Source: Rikenellaceae bacterium
GTDB lineage: Bacteria; Bacteroidota; Bacteroidia; Bacteroidales; Rikenellaceae
Reading direction: 5' to 3'
Length of the DNA: 38,785 bases
Assembly (NCBI GenBank): GCA_030529085.1
Contig: JAUMXM010000009.1
Span: 16,372-55,156, forward strand
Shown here: piece after piece, positions 26,719-35,186 of the stretch
How positions within the stretch are numbered: position 1 is the first letter of the stretch
Layout: every line of letters begins with the position of its first letter
Notes under the pieces: generated by a model
What the model was told of the DNA's origin: nothing
Databases searched by the model: none
The model's input: only the letters and a program-made list of their open reading frames with translations
Program-made: the position numbers and the translations under genes

Positions 26719-28413
26719 TTAGTTTATTTCCAATAATTTCAGGGTTATATCCCACCTCTCGTCGAGCTTCTCCAGGCGACCCGTGATTACCGCCTTGGCA
26801 TCGCCCCGCTCCAGGAGCAGGCGGGCGTAACGCTCCGCGAAGGCACTCCCCTCCTCGATAAAGAACGTATTATCGCCCTGAATCTTGTGGCGGATGCAGA
26901 TCTCGCCCGTCGCCACGTTGGGCAACGTATAGACAAAGACCGCCGGCGAGGTTCCCTCCTCGGGACGACTATCGACGATCAGCTGGTGGGCACGGTCGGC
27001 CTCGAGCGAAGCGGCGCTGTTGGCCAACACGACAGCCACCTCGGTCGGGTGGTATTTCGTCGTGATGTCGCGCCCCTGCAGGAGGTACTCCGAGGCCACA
27101 TAGGCCGCCTTGGCAAGGTCGCTCATCTTGTAAAATTTCAAATTCTTGTCGCCCAACGCGCGGAATTCGCGGCGAATCAGCTCAGCAAACGGAATCGCCT
27201 CGTGGGGCAAGGTGTAGGCAGCCGTCGCCGTAACAGCAGCCTCGCATCGGGAGGGCTCGGCAGGTGCTTTTACCAGCTCCTCGGCAGCCACCACCACGGC
27301 GGCATTGCAACCCCCAAAGCCCGAAGCACTCTTCAGGCAACGCTTCTGCGTCAGGGGGCGTTTTTCGGCGGCAATATTGACCGCACAGGGGACTCCGAGG
27401 GTCGTGAAACCCTGCGTGGCGAAGATCTCCTCGCGCTCCAGCTGCCCGAGGCAGAGGATCGTCTCGACAAGCCCTGCAGCCCCCAACGTGTGGCCGATAT
27501 ACCCCTTGAGGCTGTTCATCGGCACACCCTCAAGAGCGGCCAGGGTCAAGGCCTTCGACTCCATTTCGTCGTTGTAGAGCGTCGCCGTGCCGTGCGTATT
27601 GACCATGCCCACCTCGTCGGCCACCACATTCGCTTCGCGCATGGCACGCTCCATGGCGTAGGCCAGGCCGTCACCCGTACGCGAGGGGCCCGAGATGTGG
27701 TTGGCATCGTTTGTCACAGCACCCCCCTCGAGACAGTAGCGCGGAGCGGCGACCGCCTCACGCTCGGTGGTGAGCACCACGGCAGCGAAGGCTTCGCCCA
27801 GGGTCAGACCGTCGCGCTCGGCATCGTAGGGGCGGCAGGGGGCGGCACTGATCGACTTGAAGGAGGTGAAGCCCGTCGTCACGAACTCCGTGAGCAGGTC
27901 ACCACCCGCCACCACCGCCGTGCGGCAGTCGCCTGCCAGCAGCAGACGGCGTGCCACGACCAAGGCCGAGAGGCCCGAGATGCAGGCATTCGAGATCAGA
28001 ATCGGTCGACGGGCAGCTCCCAAATAGTGCTGTACGCGCTCCGCCGTCCGATCCAAGAAGAGGCGTTCATCGAGCTCCTCGGTATGCGCGGCCAAGAGGG
28101 CGATGTTTCCCTTCGTGGTCGAGAGGATGAGCTGCGTATCTTTAGCTCCCAAATCGACACCTCCTACGCGGCATACACGCTCGATTTGGCGCACCAGGCG
28201 CGACTCGAAGAGGGTCAGTTCCGTCGCGGGTTGCGCCTCGGGGTGTGTAGGGTCGATCTGCCCTGCAAACATACCCCATGAGGCATGGTAGCAAAGGCCC
28301 GAACGACCGGCAGCCATCCCCTCGAGGGTGGCATCCAGATCGCCCAAGGCGGTGAGCGCCGAGGCGGCACCGAAGTAGATATGGGTTACTCGCTGAGCCA
28401 CTTTTGTTTCCAA
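26719..28413 (-). CDS. Ketosynthase fused to a degenerate half-ketosynthase domain
   Basis: A 564-residue protein. Residues 8 to about 378 form a ketosynthase with Cys144 (ISNACISGL), His274 (VNTHGTATLYND) and His308 (LKGYIGHTLGAAG). Residues about 400-564 look like the N-terminal half of another ketosynthase: FYKMSDLAKAAYVASEYLL, VAVVLANSAASLEADRAHQ and SPAVFVYTLPNVATGEICI, with no Cys in the nucleophile segment. In many Bacteroidetes polyene clusters this half is a separate small gene, so a fusion is likely. The start is TTG at 28413 (28-base overlap with the upstream gene) or GTG at 28401; no upstream ATG fits. It may form a self-contained KS plus accessory unit. Confidence 0.85.
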   Translation of the reverse strand: METKVAQRVTHIYFGAASALTALGDLDATLEGMAAGRSGLCYHASWGMFAGQIDPTHPEAQPATELTLFESRLVRQIERVCRVGGVDLGAKDTQLILSTTKGNIALLAAHTEELDERLFLDRTAERVQHYLGAARRPILISNACISGLSALVVARRLLLAGDCRTAVVAGGDLLTEFVTTGFTSFKSISAAPCRPYDAERDGLTLGEAFAAVVLTTEREAVAAPRYCLEGGAVTNDANHISGPSRTGDGLAYAMERAMREANVVADEVGMVNTHGTATLYNDEMESKALTLAALEGVPMNSLKGYIGHTLGAAGLVETILCLGQLEREEIFATQGFTTLGVPCAVNIAAEKRPLTQKRCLKSASGFGGCNAAVVVAAEELVKAPAEPSRCEAAVTATAAYTLPHEAIPFAELIRREFRALGDKNLKFYKMSDLAKAAYVASEYLLQGRDITTKYHPTEVAVVLANSAASLEADRAHQLIVDSRPEEGTSPAVFVYTLPNVATGEICIRHKIQGDNTFFIEEGSAFAERYARLLLERGDAKAVITGRLEKLDERWDITLKLLEIN

Positions 28414-28838
28414 TTCTCGTAAAATGCGGGGCTGTTCAGGCTCAAATCACCTGCCCCATCGACAAAGACCTGCGTCGTGGAGCCGTAGGCTGCCACCTCA
28501 CCGTCCGAGGAGCGGCGCACGATATACTCGAAGCAGAGCTTGGCCGCCTCGGTCTTCAGGTAGCGCACCTCGACCGTGGCCTGCTCGTTGAGCGAGAGGG
28601 GGCGCAGGTAGTGAAGCTCCATATCGACAATCGGGGCGGTATAGCCCGCCTCGTAGATGTCGAGGTAGCCGATGCCCGGATAGCTGCGGCCAAAGGCCTC
28701 GCGTCCATCCTCGAAGTAGCGCACATACTCCCCGTGCCACACCACCTTCATCGAGTCCACCTCGCTGAAGCGCACCTGAATGGTTGTGGTGGCCACCAGA
28801 GCTGCCTCCTGAAAAATATGTCGTCCGATACGTTTCAT
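28386..28838 (-). CDS. YbgC/FadM-type acyl thioesterase (4HBT hotdog)
   Basis: A 150-residue hotdog thioesterase. IQVRFSEVDSMKVVWHGEYV followed by RYFEDGREAF is the family signature, with Asp28 as likely catalytic acid and His35 nearby. It could release the finished polyene acid or edit stalled chains on the carrier protein; an aryl polyene thioesterase of this type is known from the E. coli system. Its gene overlaps the downstream ketosynthase fusion and sits one base from the upstream dehydratase gene. Confidence 0.87.
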   Translation of the reverse strand: MKRIGRHIFQEAALVATTTIQVRFSEVDSMKVVWHGEYVRYFEDGREAFGRSYPGIGYLDIYEAGYTAPIVDMELHYLRPLSLNEQATVEVRYLKTEAAKLCFEYIVRRSSDGEVAAYGSTTQVFVDGAGDLSLNSPAFYENWKQKWLSE

Positions 28839-28839
28839 G

Positions 28840-29250
28840 CTATTTCTCCTCCAAAAAAATCTTCATACGGCACGAGGCCACCAACTCCTCCGCCACGCGG
28901 CACTCGGCCTCGATCAGGCTCACCTGGAAGACCTCCTGCACGATGCGGATCGTCGTCACAAGCTCCTCGCCCACGCGCGGATGGCGCACCAGCTCAAAGC
29001 GGTTGACCGAGCCGATATAGCCGATCGGGGGAAGCTCGCCGCGCTCGCAGTAGAGGAATCCGATGCGGGCAGCTGCCGATTGGGCAACGTGCTCGATCAG
29101 GCCACACTCGCTCAAGCGACCCTCCTCGACAAAGAGGTTCTCATCGCGGACCATAAGGGTCGTGGTCGAAACACCCTCCTCGAGCGCCACCAGGCGGTCG
29201 ATCTGCACGATGGGCTTGCGCTGCGGTATAAGTTCCTCGATGCTGTACAT
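28840..29250 (-). CDS. Hotdog-fold dehydratase, FabZ/ApeP-like
   Basis: A 136-residue hotdog protein. It starts with YSIEELIPQRKPIVQIDRLV, the opening typical of the FabZ-like group, and has LSECGLIEHVAQSAAA (Glu53-His54) on the central helix. The usual HFP motif is replaced by sequence around LSECG, so it is divergent from the smaller dehydratase at 22795-23154. The pair resembles the two dehydratase proteins of the E. coli aryl polyene pathway, where one is catalytic and one assists; which is which cannot be judged here. It lies one base from the thioesterase gene. Confidence 0.78.
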   Translation of the reverse strand: MYSIEELIPQRKPIVQIDRLVALEEGVSTTTLMVRDENLFVEEGRLSECGLIEHVAQSAAARIGFLYCERGELPPIGYIGSVNRFELVRHPRVGEELVTTIRIVQEVFQVSLIEAECRVAEELVASCRMKIFLEEK

Positions 29251-29251
29251 C

Positions 29252-30349
29252 CTATGCTTTGCGTTTGCAGATTAAAATCGTGTGTCCCATACCCAGGCCG
29301 TCGATCTGCTCCTCGACCTCGAGTCCTGCAGCCTCCAGGCAGCGTTTCATATCCTCCGAGTGGTACATCTTGCTGTTGCCGTTGGCCATCGCCGTGAAGT
29401 AGACACTCGTCAGGGTCAGGCAGTAGGCGGCCGTCTCGAAACGCTGGCAATCCCAGAAGGTCTCCATCACATAGAGGCGCGAATCTTCGTCCATCGAGGC
29501 GGCAGCACGGCGGCAGATGCTCGTTATCTCCTCCTCGGAGAAGCAGTCGAGGAATTGGCTCATCCAAATCACATCGAAGGCAGGGGTCGGGAAGGCGGTA
29601 TGCTCGTCGAGCAGGTTGCCTCCATAGCCGTGGATGCGGTCGGCACCCTCCTTGCCGGCGGTGGCCCTGCGCATCAGCTCGAGCTGCTGGGGCAGATCCA
29701 TGATGGTCACCTCGACCTCCTTATCGTGGGCTACGCACTGCATCGCCCAGCGACCCGTATTGCCACCCACATCCAAGAGGCGGCGCACCTTGCGCGCACC
29801 CCCGAAGACCACCTTCAGGGCCGCATCGAACGACTCGTCGGAGTAGAAGTGGTCGAAGCCGAACCAGCTCTTCTGCACCTCCTCGGGGAGGCTCGAGAGC
29901 CCCTCGTAGATCGTAGGCCAATCGCCAAAGACCTTCAAGCCTGCCGGGCGGCTCTCCTTCAGAGCCTCCTCGAGCGAGAACAAACCGAGGTAGTTTACAT
30001 CGTGGTTGAAGTCGAGGTTGGCACGCGCCATGCGGTCGTTCAGGAGGAACCAGCCCGCCTTCGAGAGGGTGTAACGATCCTCCTTGATGAGCACCGTACC
30101 GATCGAGAGCGAGGCCTCCAACAAGACCTGCGCCGCATAGTTCGAGAGCGAGCAAGCCGCGGCAATCTCCTGCTGCGTAGCACCTGCGCGCTTTTCGGCC
30201 AGGTAGCTCAGCACACCGAACTTCAGCATCAGGCGCGAAACCTGAAAGACCACCGGCGCAAAGGCAATCTCCTGGGCGCGACGTTGCGCCTCGAGAGCCG
30301 TCTGCTGCTCGTGGCCGTATATCTTTTCGAGTTGGGGGGTCAGTTTCAT
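29252..30349 (-). CDS. SAM-dependent O-methyltransferase (acetylserotonin-MT-like)
   Basis: A 365-residue methyltransferase. The N-terminal 110 residues form a winged-helix dimerisation domain (ATQQEIAAACSLSNYAAQVLLEA), and the C-terminal Rossmann domain carries LLDVGGNTGRWAM (SAM motif, about 191-203), VTIMDLPQQLELMRR and FDVIWMSQFLDCFSEEE. ATG 30349 is preferred; an upstream in-frame start would add 75 low-quality residues reading through the acyltransferase gene. It probably methylates a hydroxyl on the aryl head group. That would fit methylated aryl polyenes known in other clusters, but the acceptor is not visible from the sequence. Confidence 0.85.
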   Translation of the reverse strand: MKLTPQLEKIYGHEQQTALEAQRRAQEIAFAPVVFQVSRLMLKFGVLSYLAEKRAGATQQEIAAACSLSNYAAQVLLEASLSIGTVLIKEDRYTLSKAGWFLLNDRMARANLDFNHDVNYLGLFSLEEALKESRPAGLKVFGDWPTIYEGLSSLPEEVQKSWFGFDHFYSDESFDAALKVVFGGARKVRRLLDVGGNTGRWAMQCVAHDKEVEVTIMDLPQQLELMRRATAGKEGADRIHGYGGNLLDEHTAFPTPAFDVIWMSQFLDCFSEEEITSICRRAAASMDEDSRLYVMETFWDCQRFETAAYCLTLTSVYFTAMANGNSKMYHSEDMKRCLEAAGLEVEEQIDGLGMGHTILICKRKA

Positions 30350-30378
30350 AGGTTCGTGTTGTTTTGAAAAGGCGAAGG

Positions 30379-31266
30379 TTAGTTGTTCCAGAAGGGGTAG
30401 AAGTTGAACCATTGGCGCGGGTAACGCTCCATCAACTTCTCGAGCGAGGCGACATAGCAGTCGAGCAGCTGGTCGGCCTTGCGGCACTGCTCGAGCGGAA
30501 CCTCGGTGAAGAGGAAGCGGTAGCAACCTCCCCGCTCGCGCATCGCGTAGTAGAAGACCACCGGCACACGGCACTTCGAGGCGATGCGGAAGGGTCCCGT
30601 CGGGAAGAGAGCCTCGCCACCGAGGAAGGTGCGGGGCGCAGCCGTCGCCCGATCGATGTAGCGGTCGCCGTTGAAGCAGACATACTCGCCGCGATCGAGG
30701 GCATATTTGATCTCGACCATCGCCTCGAGCGTACCTCGGTTGATGGGGATGATCTTATACTCCCCTGCCCGACCACTTTGGCGCAACACCTCCTTGATCT
30801 GCTCGTGCTCGGCATCGAGCATCACGATGTTGAGCTTGCGGCCATACTGTCCGAAGAAGCCAGCACCCGCCTCCCAGCACCCTGCGTGGGCACCAATGAG
30901 CACCACGCCGCGGCTGTTGTCCATAATCTCGCGAAAGCGATCGAAGTTGTCGAAGGCGAATCGGTAGCGCTTGTGCAGACCGCCGCGCAGGGCGATGCGG
31001 TCGATGAGCGTCTGTCCGAAAACGTAGTAGTGGGCGTAGAGTTCGACCACCGATTTCGGGCGGCTCAACCCTCTGCGGCGACGGTTGTAGTCCCAAATGG
31101 CAGCCGTGGCCTTCGGGGCAAAGAGGATGAAGTAGGGGACAATCAGCGCCAAGAAAACGTAGGCGAAGCGCACCCCCAAGAGGCGGATCGTATAGACGAA
31201 GAAGAGGTAGCCGAAGCGACCTCCGCGTGACTTACCCGTCCACTTTTTCTCCTCCGTAGCAGCCAT
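30379..31266 (-). CDS. LpxL/HtrB-like lysophospholipid or lipid A-type acyltransferase
   Basis: A 295-residue membrane acyltransferase. An N-terminal hydrophobic anchor spans about 21-48. The catalytic H-x4-E motif reads HAGCWE (His127, Glu132), and later LGGEALFPTGPFRIASK matches the substrate-side motif of the LpxL family. Its likely role is to transfer an acyl chain, possibly the polyene itself, to a lipid carrier at the inner membrane. The window has two acyltransferases of different fold families in the same operon (this one and the domain in 17780-21598), so two acyl additions are possible. Confidence 0.87.
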   Translation of the reverse strand: MAATEEKKWTGKSRGGRFGYLFFVYTIRLLGVRFAYVFLALIVPYFILFAPKATAAIWDYNRRRRGLSRPKSVVELYAHYYVFGQTLIDRIALRGGLHKRYRFAFDNFDRFREIMDNSRGVVLIGAHAGCWEAGAGFFGQYGRKLNIVMLDAEHEQIKEVLRQSGRAGEYKIIPINRGTLEAMVEIKYALDRGEYVCFNGDRYIDRATAAPRTFLGGEALFPTGPFRIASKCRVPVVFYYAMRERGGCYRFLFTEVPLEQCRKADQLLDCYVASLEKLMERYPRQWFNFYPFWNN

Positions 31267-31279
31267 CCGCAGTCCGCTT

Positions 31280-31525
31280 TTAGGCGTTCATCTTCTTCTC
31301 GAGCAGGGCGTAGAAGTCGGCAAAGGTCTTCACGCCGACAAAGTCGGGACCCTGCAACGTCACACCGAAGTGCTGCTCGACGAGTACTACAACATCGACC
31401 AAATCGAGGCTGTCCAGACCGAGGGTATCCTTGAGCAATGCCTCGGGGGTGATGGCCGACTCTTCGACCTCAAACTCTTCGGCCAGGACAACCCGGGCCT
31501 TCTCCATAATTTCTTGTGCGTTCAT
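31280..31525 (-). CDS. Acyl carrier protein (polyene operon, first copy)
   Basis: An 81-residue carrier protein with LGLDSLDLVDVVVLVEQHF; Ser39 is the phosphopantetheine attachment site. It sits between the first ketosynthase and the LpxL-like enzyme and may carry either the starter or the chain to be passed to lipid. The helix III region differs from the second carrier protein, supporting division of labour. Confidence 0.95.
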   Translation of the reverse strand: MNAQEIMEKARVVLAEEFEVEESAITPEALLKDTLGLDSLDLVDVVVLVEQHFGVTLQGPDFVGVKTFADFYALLEKKMNA

Positions 31526-31561
31526 CTCTGTTTGTTTGGATTATGTTTTTTGTATTATTGC

Positions 31562-32788
31562 TTACTCCTTGAATTTGCGAATCACGAGCGAGGAATTGGT
31601 GCCACCGAAGCCAAACGAGTTGCTCAGGAAGGTATCGAAAGCCATATCGACGCGCTCGGCAGGGATGTTGAGCAGCGCCGAGGCCTCGTCGGGCTCCTCG
31701 AAGTTGAGGTTCGCAGCGATGAAGTTGCCCTGCATCATCAGCAGTGCGTAGATCACCTCGCTGGCACCCGCCATCCACATCTCGTGGCCGGTGAAGGATT
31801 TGGTCGAGGCGACATAGGGTTTGTGGGCACCGAAGACCTCGGCAATGGCACGTGCCTCGTTCTGATCACCCAGGGGGGTCGAGGTGGCGTGGGCATTGAC
31901 ATAGGCAATCTCCTCAAGAGCGATGCCTGCATCCTTCAGGGCGCGCTCCAGCGAGCGTTTCGGCCCCTCGACATTGGGCACCGAGATATGGTCGCCGTTC
32001 GACGAGAAGCCGTAGCCGATCACCTCGGCCAGGATCGTGGCGCCGCGCTCAACGGCCGAGTCGTAACTCTCGAGCACCAGCGTAGCACCACCACCACTCG
32101 GCACCAGGCCGTCGCGGTTCTTATCGAAGGGGCGCGAAGCCTTCGCAGGCTCCTCCTCGCGCATCGAGAAGGCGCTCAAGGCGTCGAAGTTACCTACCGA
32201 GTAGCGGTTGACCTCCTCGGCACCGCCGCAAATGACACACTCCTGCAGCCCCTGCTTGATGAGCAGGTAGGCCATACCGATGGCGTGCGAGCCGCTGGCA
32301 CAGGCGCCCGAGACGGTGAAATTCACACCGCGCAGGTTGAAGATCGTCGAGAGGTTCATCGTGATGGTCGAGTTCATCGACTGGAAGATGTTGCCCGAAC
32401 CCACGAGGGCCGTATTCCGCTTCTCGCGGATGATGTCGATACCGGTGATGACCGGCTCGGCGCTGCTGTCGTTGCCGTAGAGGATACCCACCTCTCGCTT
32501 GGCGAGGAACGCCTCGTCGATGCCCGCCTGGGCCAACGCCTCGAGGGTCGCCATATAGGCATACTGACCCTGCTCGGGGAGACACAGACGCTGACGGCGG
32601 TCCAACATACCCTTCAGGTTGGGCTGGGGCACGATGCCCGTCAAGGCCGAACGGTAGCCCATCTCCTTGCGCGCGGGATCGACACCGATGCCCGAACGCC
32701 CCTCGTAGAGCGAGCGCTGCACCTCCTCCTTCGAGGTACCGATCGAGGACCAGATGCCCATGCCCGTAATTACAACTCTGTTATTCAT
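31562..32788 (-). CDS. Beta-ketoacyl-ACP synthase (FabF-like)
   Basis: A 408-residue ketosynthase. It has Cys163 (VSGACASGSHAI), His300 (VNAHATSTPLGD) and His335 (TKSFTGHEMWMAGASE), plus the C-terminal SNSFGFGGTNSSLVI. All three catalytic residues are present, so it is expected to be active. Clustered with the ketoreductase upstream (19 bases) and a carrier protein downstream, it is a candidate for extending the aryl starter. It differs clearly from the other two ketosynthases in the operon around both His motifs, which suggests separate substrates or steps. Confidence 0.93.
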   Translation of the reverse strand: MNNRVVITGMGIWSSIGTSKEEVQRSLYEGRSGIGVDPARKEMGYRSALTGIVPQPNLKGMLDRRQRLCLPEQGQYAYMATLEALAQAGIDEAFLAKREVGILYGNDSSAEPVITGIDIIREKRNTALVGSGNIFQSMNSTITMNLSTIFNLRGVNFTVSGACASGSHAIGMAYLLIKQGLQECVICGGAEEVNRYSVGNFDALSAFSMREEEPAKASRPFDKNRDGLVPSGGGATLVLESYDSAVERGATILAEVIGYGFSSNGDHISVPNVEGPKRSLERALKDAGIALEEIAYVNAHATSTPLGDQNEARAIAEVFGAHKPYVASTKSFTGHEMWMAGASEVIYALLMMQGNFIAANLNFEEPDEASALLNIPAERVDMAFDTFLSNSFGFGGTNSSLVIRKFKE

Positions 32789-32807
32789 AGCTCTTGTTCG
32801 TGTTTTA

Positions 32808-33548
32808 TCAGGTGTAGATACCGCCGTTGATCGAGATAACCTCGCCCGTGATGTAGGCGGCAGCGTCGGATGCGAGGAAAGCCACCAGGGCAGCCACCTC
32901 CTCCGCCTCGCCGAAGCGACCGACGGGAATCTGCTTCTTGAGCGTCGCCTCGTCCAGATCGCCCGTCATATCGGTGCGGATGAAGCCCGGAGCCACGGCA
33001 TTGACCGTCACGCGCTTCTTGGCCACCTCCAACGCCAGGGCCTTCGTAGCGGCAATCACGCCACCCTTGGCTGCCGAGTAGTTCGTCTGGCCGGGCATTC
33101 CCTTGATGCCCGAGAGCGATACGATGTTGATCACACGCCCCCACTTGGCCACCAGCATCTCCTTCAAGAGGGGCTGCGTGACATTGTAGAAGCCGTCGAG
33201 CGAGGTGCGCAGCACGCTGTGCCAATCCTCCTCGGGAAGCCACATCATCAGGTTATCGCGGCGAATACCCGCATTGTTGACCAAGACGGCCACATAGGCC
33301 TCGGGGTGGGCCTCCTGCCAGGCCGTAAGGGCGCGCTTCGCGGCTGCGCCGTCGGCCACATCGAAGGGAATCAGCTCGCCATCGCTGCCCGCCGTGCGCA
33401 CCTGCGCGAGGGTCTCCTCGGCAGCCGCGACGTTCGAGGCGAAGTTAATCAGGATTTGGTAGCCCGCCTCGGCGAGCTTCACGGCTACAGCGCGACCAAT
33501 GCCGCGACTTGCACCCGTTACCAACGCATATTTCGTAGTTGCAGCCAT
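32808..33548 (-). CDS. FabG-like 3-ketoacyl-ACP reductase
   Basis: A 246-residue classical short-chain dehydrogenase. The cofactor motif is TGASRGIG (11-18), NNAGI is at 91-95, and the catalytic Ser144, Tyr157 and Lys161 (NYSAAKG) are all present. It ends with ITGEVISINGGIYT, as in FabG. It would reduce the beta-keto group after each condensation, with NADPH as probable donor. It is the second gene of the operon, two bases after the ammonia-lyase stop. Confidence 0.92.
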   Translation of the reverse strand: MAATTKYALVTGASRGIGRAVAVKLAEAGYQILINFASNVAAAEETLAQVRTAGSDGELIPFDVADGAAAKRALTAWQEAHPEAYVAVLVNNAGIRRDNLMMWLPEEDWHSVLRTSLDGFYNVTQPLLKEMLVAKWGRVINIVSLSGIKGMPGQTNYSAAKGGVIAATKALALEVAKKRVTVNAVAPGFIRTDMTGDLDEATLKKQIPVGRFGEAEEVAALVAFLASDAAAYITGEVISINGGIYT

Positions 33549-33550
33549 CG

Positions 33551-35077
33551 TTACAACGGTTTTTCGGTTTTGAGCAGTGTGATGAGGCGCTCAATCTCCT
33601 CGTATTTGGGGCTATCCTCGACAAAGCGGGGCACCAACGCGCGCACGCGGTCGTAGAGGTTGCGCGTGGCGGGGGCCAAGCGATCGGCCATCTCGAGGCA
33701 GTCGACCGCCTGCACCAGGGCCATCATATGGATCGCCATCACCTGGAAGGAGTTCTCCACGACGCGGGCGCAGAGGATCGCCGAATTGGTACCCATCGAG
33801 ACGATATCCTGGTTGTCGTTGTTGTTCGGAATCGAGTGGACATACATCGGGTTCGAGAGGACCTGACACTCGGCCGTGGTCGAGGTGGCCGTAAACTGCG
33901 AGGCCTGCAGGCCGTAGTTCAGCCCCAGCACACCCAGATTCACGAACGGAGGCAGGATGCCGTTGATGCGGTCGTGGAAGAGGTAGTTGATTTGGCGCTC
34001 GGCGAGCATCGTGAGCTTCGTGAGAGCGATCTTGAGCTTATCCATCTCGAAGGAGACATAGTCGCCGTGGAAGTTGCCGCCGTGGTAGACATTCTGCGTG
34101 GCGGGATCGACAATCGGGTTATCATCGACCGAATTGACCTCGTTGATCAGTACACGCTCCGCGTTGTGAATCGCATCCCACACGGGGCCCAGGATCTGCG
34201 GAATGCAGCGCAGCGAGTAGTAGGGCTGCACCTTATGCTCGAAGACCTCCTCGGCGTGGGCGCGGTAGAGCTCCGCCTCGCGGCTCTTGAGCGAGCGACT
34301 CCCCGCAGCAATGCGGCGCATCTCGGCGGCCACCTGCTGCTGACCTGCGTGATGTTTTAGGCCGTTGAGCACCTCCGACATCAAATCGTCGTACGACGAG
34401 GCGATCTCGTTCATCATGACCGAGGCCGTAAGGCTCCAGGCCATCAGCTGCTCGGCGTAGAGCAGATTCGAGAGGCCCAGACCCGTCATCACAGCCGTAC
34501 CGTTCGTCACAGCCAACCCCTCGCGCAGGTACATCCCCAGCGGCTCGATACCCTCCTCGCGGAAGAGCTCCGAGGCCTTGCGCTTCGCACCGCGGTAGAA
34601 GAGCTCACCCTCACCAATCAGGGCCAGGGCGATGTGCGAGAGCTGCACCAGGTCGCCACTTGCCCCCACGCTGCCGTGCTCGGGCACAACGGGGATCATA
34701 TCGCGGTTGAGCAGCTCGACGATGAGTTCGACCACACGGCGATGGACACCCGAGCCACCCTGCACGAAGGTCATTAGGCGCGAGAGCATCGCAGCACGCA
34801 CCGCACGCACGGGAAGGGGGTTGCCTGCACCCGTCGAGTGGCTGCGAATGATGTTGTATTGGAGTTGGGTCAGGTGCTCGTCGTCGATACGCCACTGGGC
34901 CATGGGGCCGAAGCCGGTATTGATGCCGTAGATGACCTTATCGCGGGCAAAGTCGCTCAAGAAGCGGAAACAATCGTCGACACGGGCAAGTGCCTCGTCG
35001 GAGAGGGCGATCTGCTCACGACCGACGACGATCTGTTCTACCTCGTCGAGCGTCAAATTTTGGGTTATCGTAATCAT
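33551..35077 (-). CDS. MIO-type aromatic amino acid ammonia-lyase (tyrosine ammonia-lyase-like; histidine ammonia-lyase family)
   Basis: A 508-residue ammonia-lyase, first gene of the polyene operon. The self-made MIO cofactor triad Ala-Ser-Gly is at 139-141 (EHGSVGASGDLVQLSH), Tyr50 is the catalytic Tyr (VIYGINTGFG), and NNNDNQDIVSMGTNSA lies near the C-terminus. It closely resembles the flavobacterial tyrosine ammonia-lyase as I remember it (NTGFGPMAQ, QLQYN, VYHGGNFHGDY). The substrate-selectivity pair reads Ser79-His80, which is HAL-like and also found in that flavobacterial TAL, so the residues alone do not decide the substrate. The operon argues for tyrosine to 4-coumarate, and no hut genes are present. 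ATG 35077 is used; a TTG at 35128 lies within the promoter. Confidence 0.9.
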   Translation of the reverse strand: MITITQNLTLDEVEQIVVGREQIALSDEALARVDDCFRFLSDFARDKVIYGINTGFGPMAQWRIDDEHLTQLQYNIIRSHSTGAGNPLPVRAVRAAMLSRLMTFVQGGSGVHRRVVELIVELLNRDMIPVVPEHGSVGASGDLVQLSHIALALIGEGELFYRGAKRKASELFREEGIEPLGMYLREGLAVTNGTAVMTGLGLSNLLYAEQLMAWSLTASVMMNEIASSYDDLMSEVLNGLKHHAGQQQVAAEMRRIAAGSRSLKSREAELYRAHAEEVFEHKVQPYYSLRCIPQILGPVWDAIHNAERVLINEVNSVDDNPIVDPATQNVYHGGNFHGDYVSFEMDKLKIALTKLTMLAERQINYLFHDRINGILPPFVNLGVLGLNYGLQASQFTATSTTAECQVLSNPMYVHSIPNNNDNQDIVSMGTNSAILCARVVENSFQVMAIHMMALVQAVDCLEMADRLAPATRNLYDRVRALVPRFVEDSPKYEEIERLITLLKTEKPL

Positions 35078-35125
35078 CGTTTCGGGTGATTTTGGGCTTT
35101 CTTGTTTTGGGCACAAAATTTCCGA

Positions 35126-35157
35126 CAAATTTACAACATTCTACCCTTTTCGACAAA
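35126..35157 (-). promoter_or_regulatory. Promoter of the aryl polyene operon
   Basis: On the minus strand TTTG (complement of CAAA at 35154-35157) is followed after exactly 20 bases by TAAATTTG (complement of CAAATTTA at 35126-35133), an exact match to the Bacteroidetes TAnnTTTG -7 element. Transcription should start near 35119, about 42 bases before the ATG at 35077. No similar element was found in the short gaps downstream, so the 22-kb run may be one transcript. Confidence 0.78.
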
Positions 35158-35186
35158 CATTTCGGCCCTTTTATACCATGAAAAAC

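Noticed and set aside
30350-30574. 75-residue upstream extension of the O-methyltransferase
   Set aside because: It overlaps the end of the LpxL-like gene in another frame and shows no domain pattern; ATG 30349 starts the winged-helix domain cleanly.
31370-32830. 486-codon + strand frame opposite the ketosynthase and carrier protein genes
   Set aside because: Antisense shadow; spans two well-supported genes and their spacer with no motif of its own.
13333-35077. Calling the product a flexirubin
   Set aside because: Flexirubins need a dialkylresorcinol made by DarA/DarB, and neither is present in the window.
35078-35128. N-terminal extension of the ammonia-lyase to a TTG at 35128
   Set aside because: The extension would run through the -7 element and its residues (MSEILCPKQESPKSPET) have no counterpart in the family.
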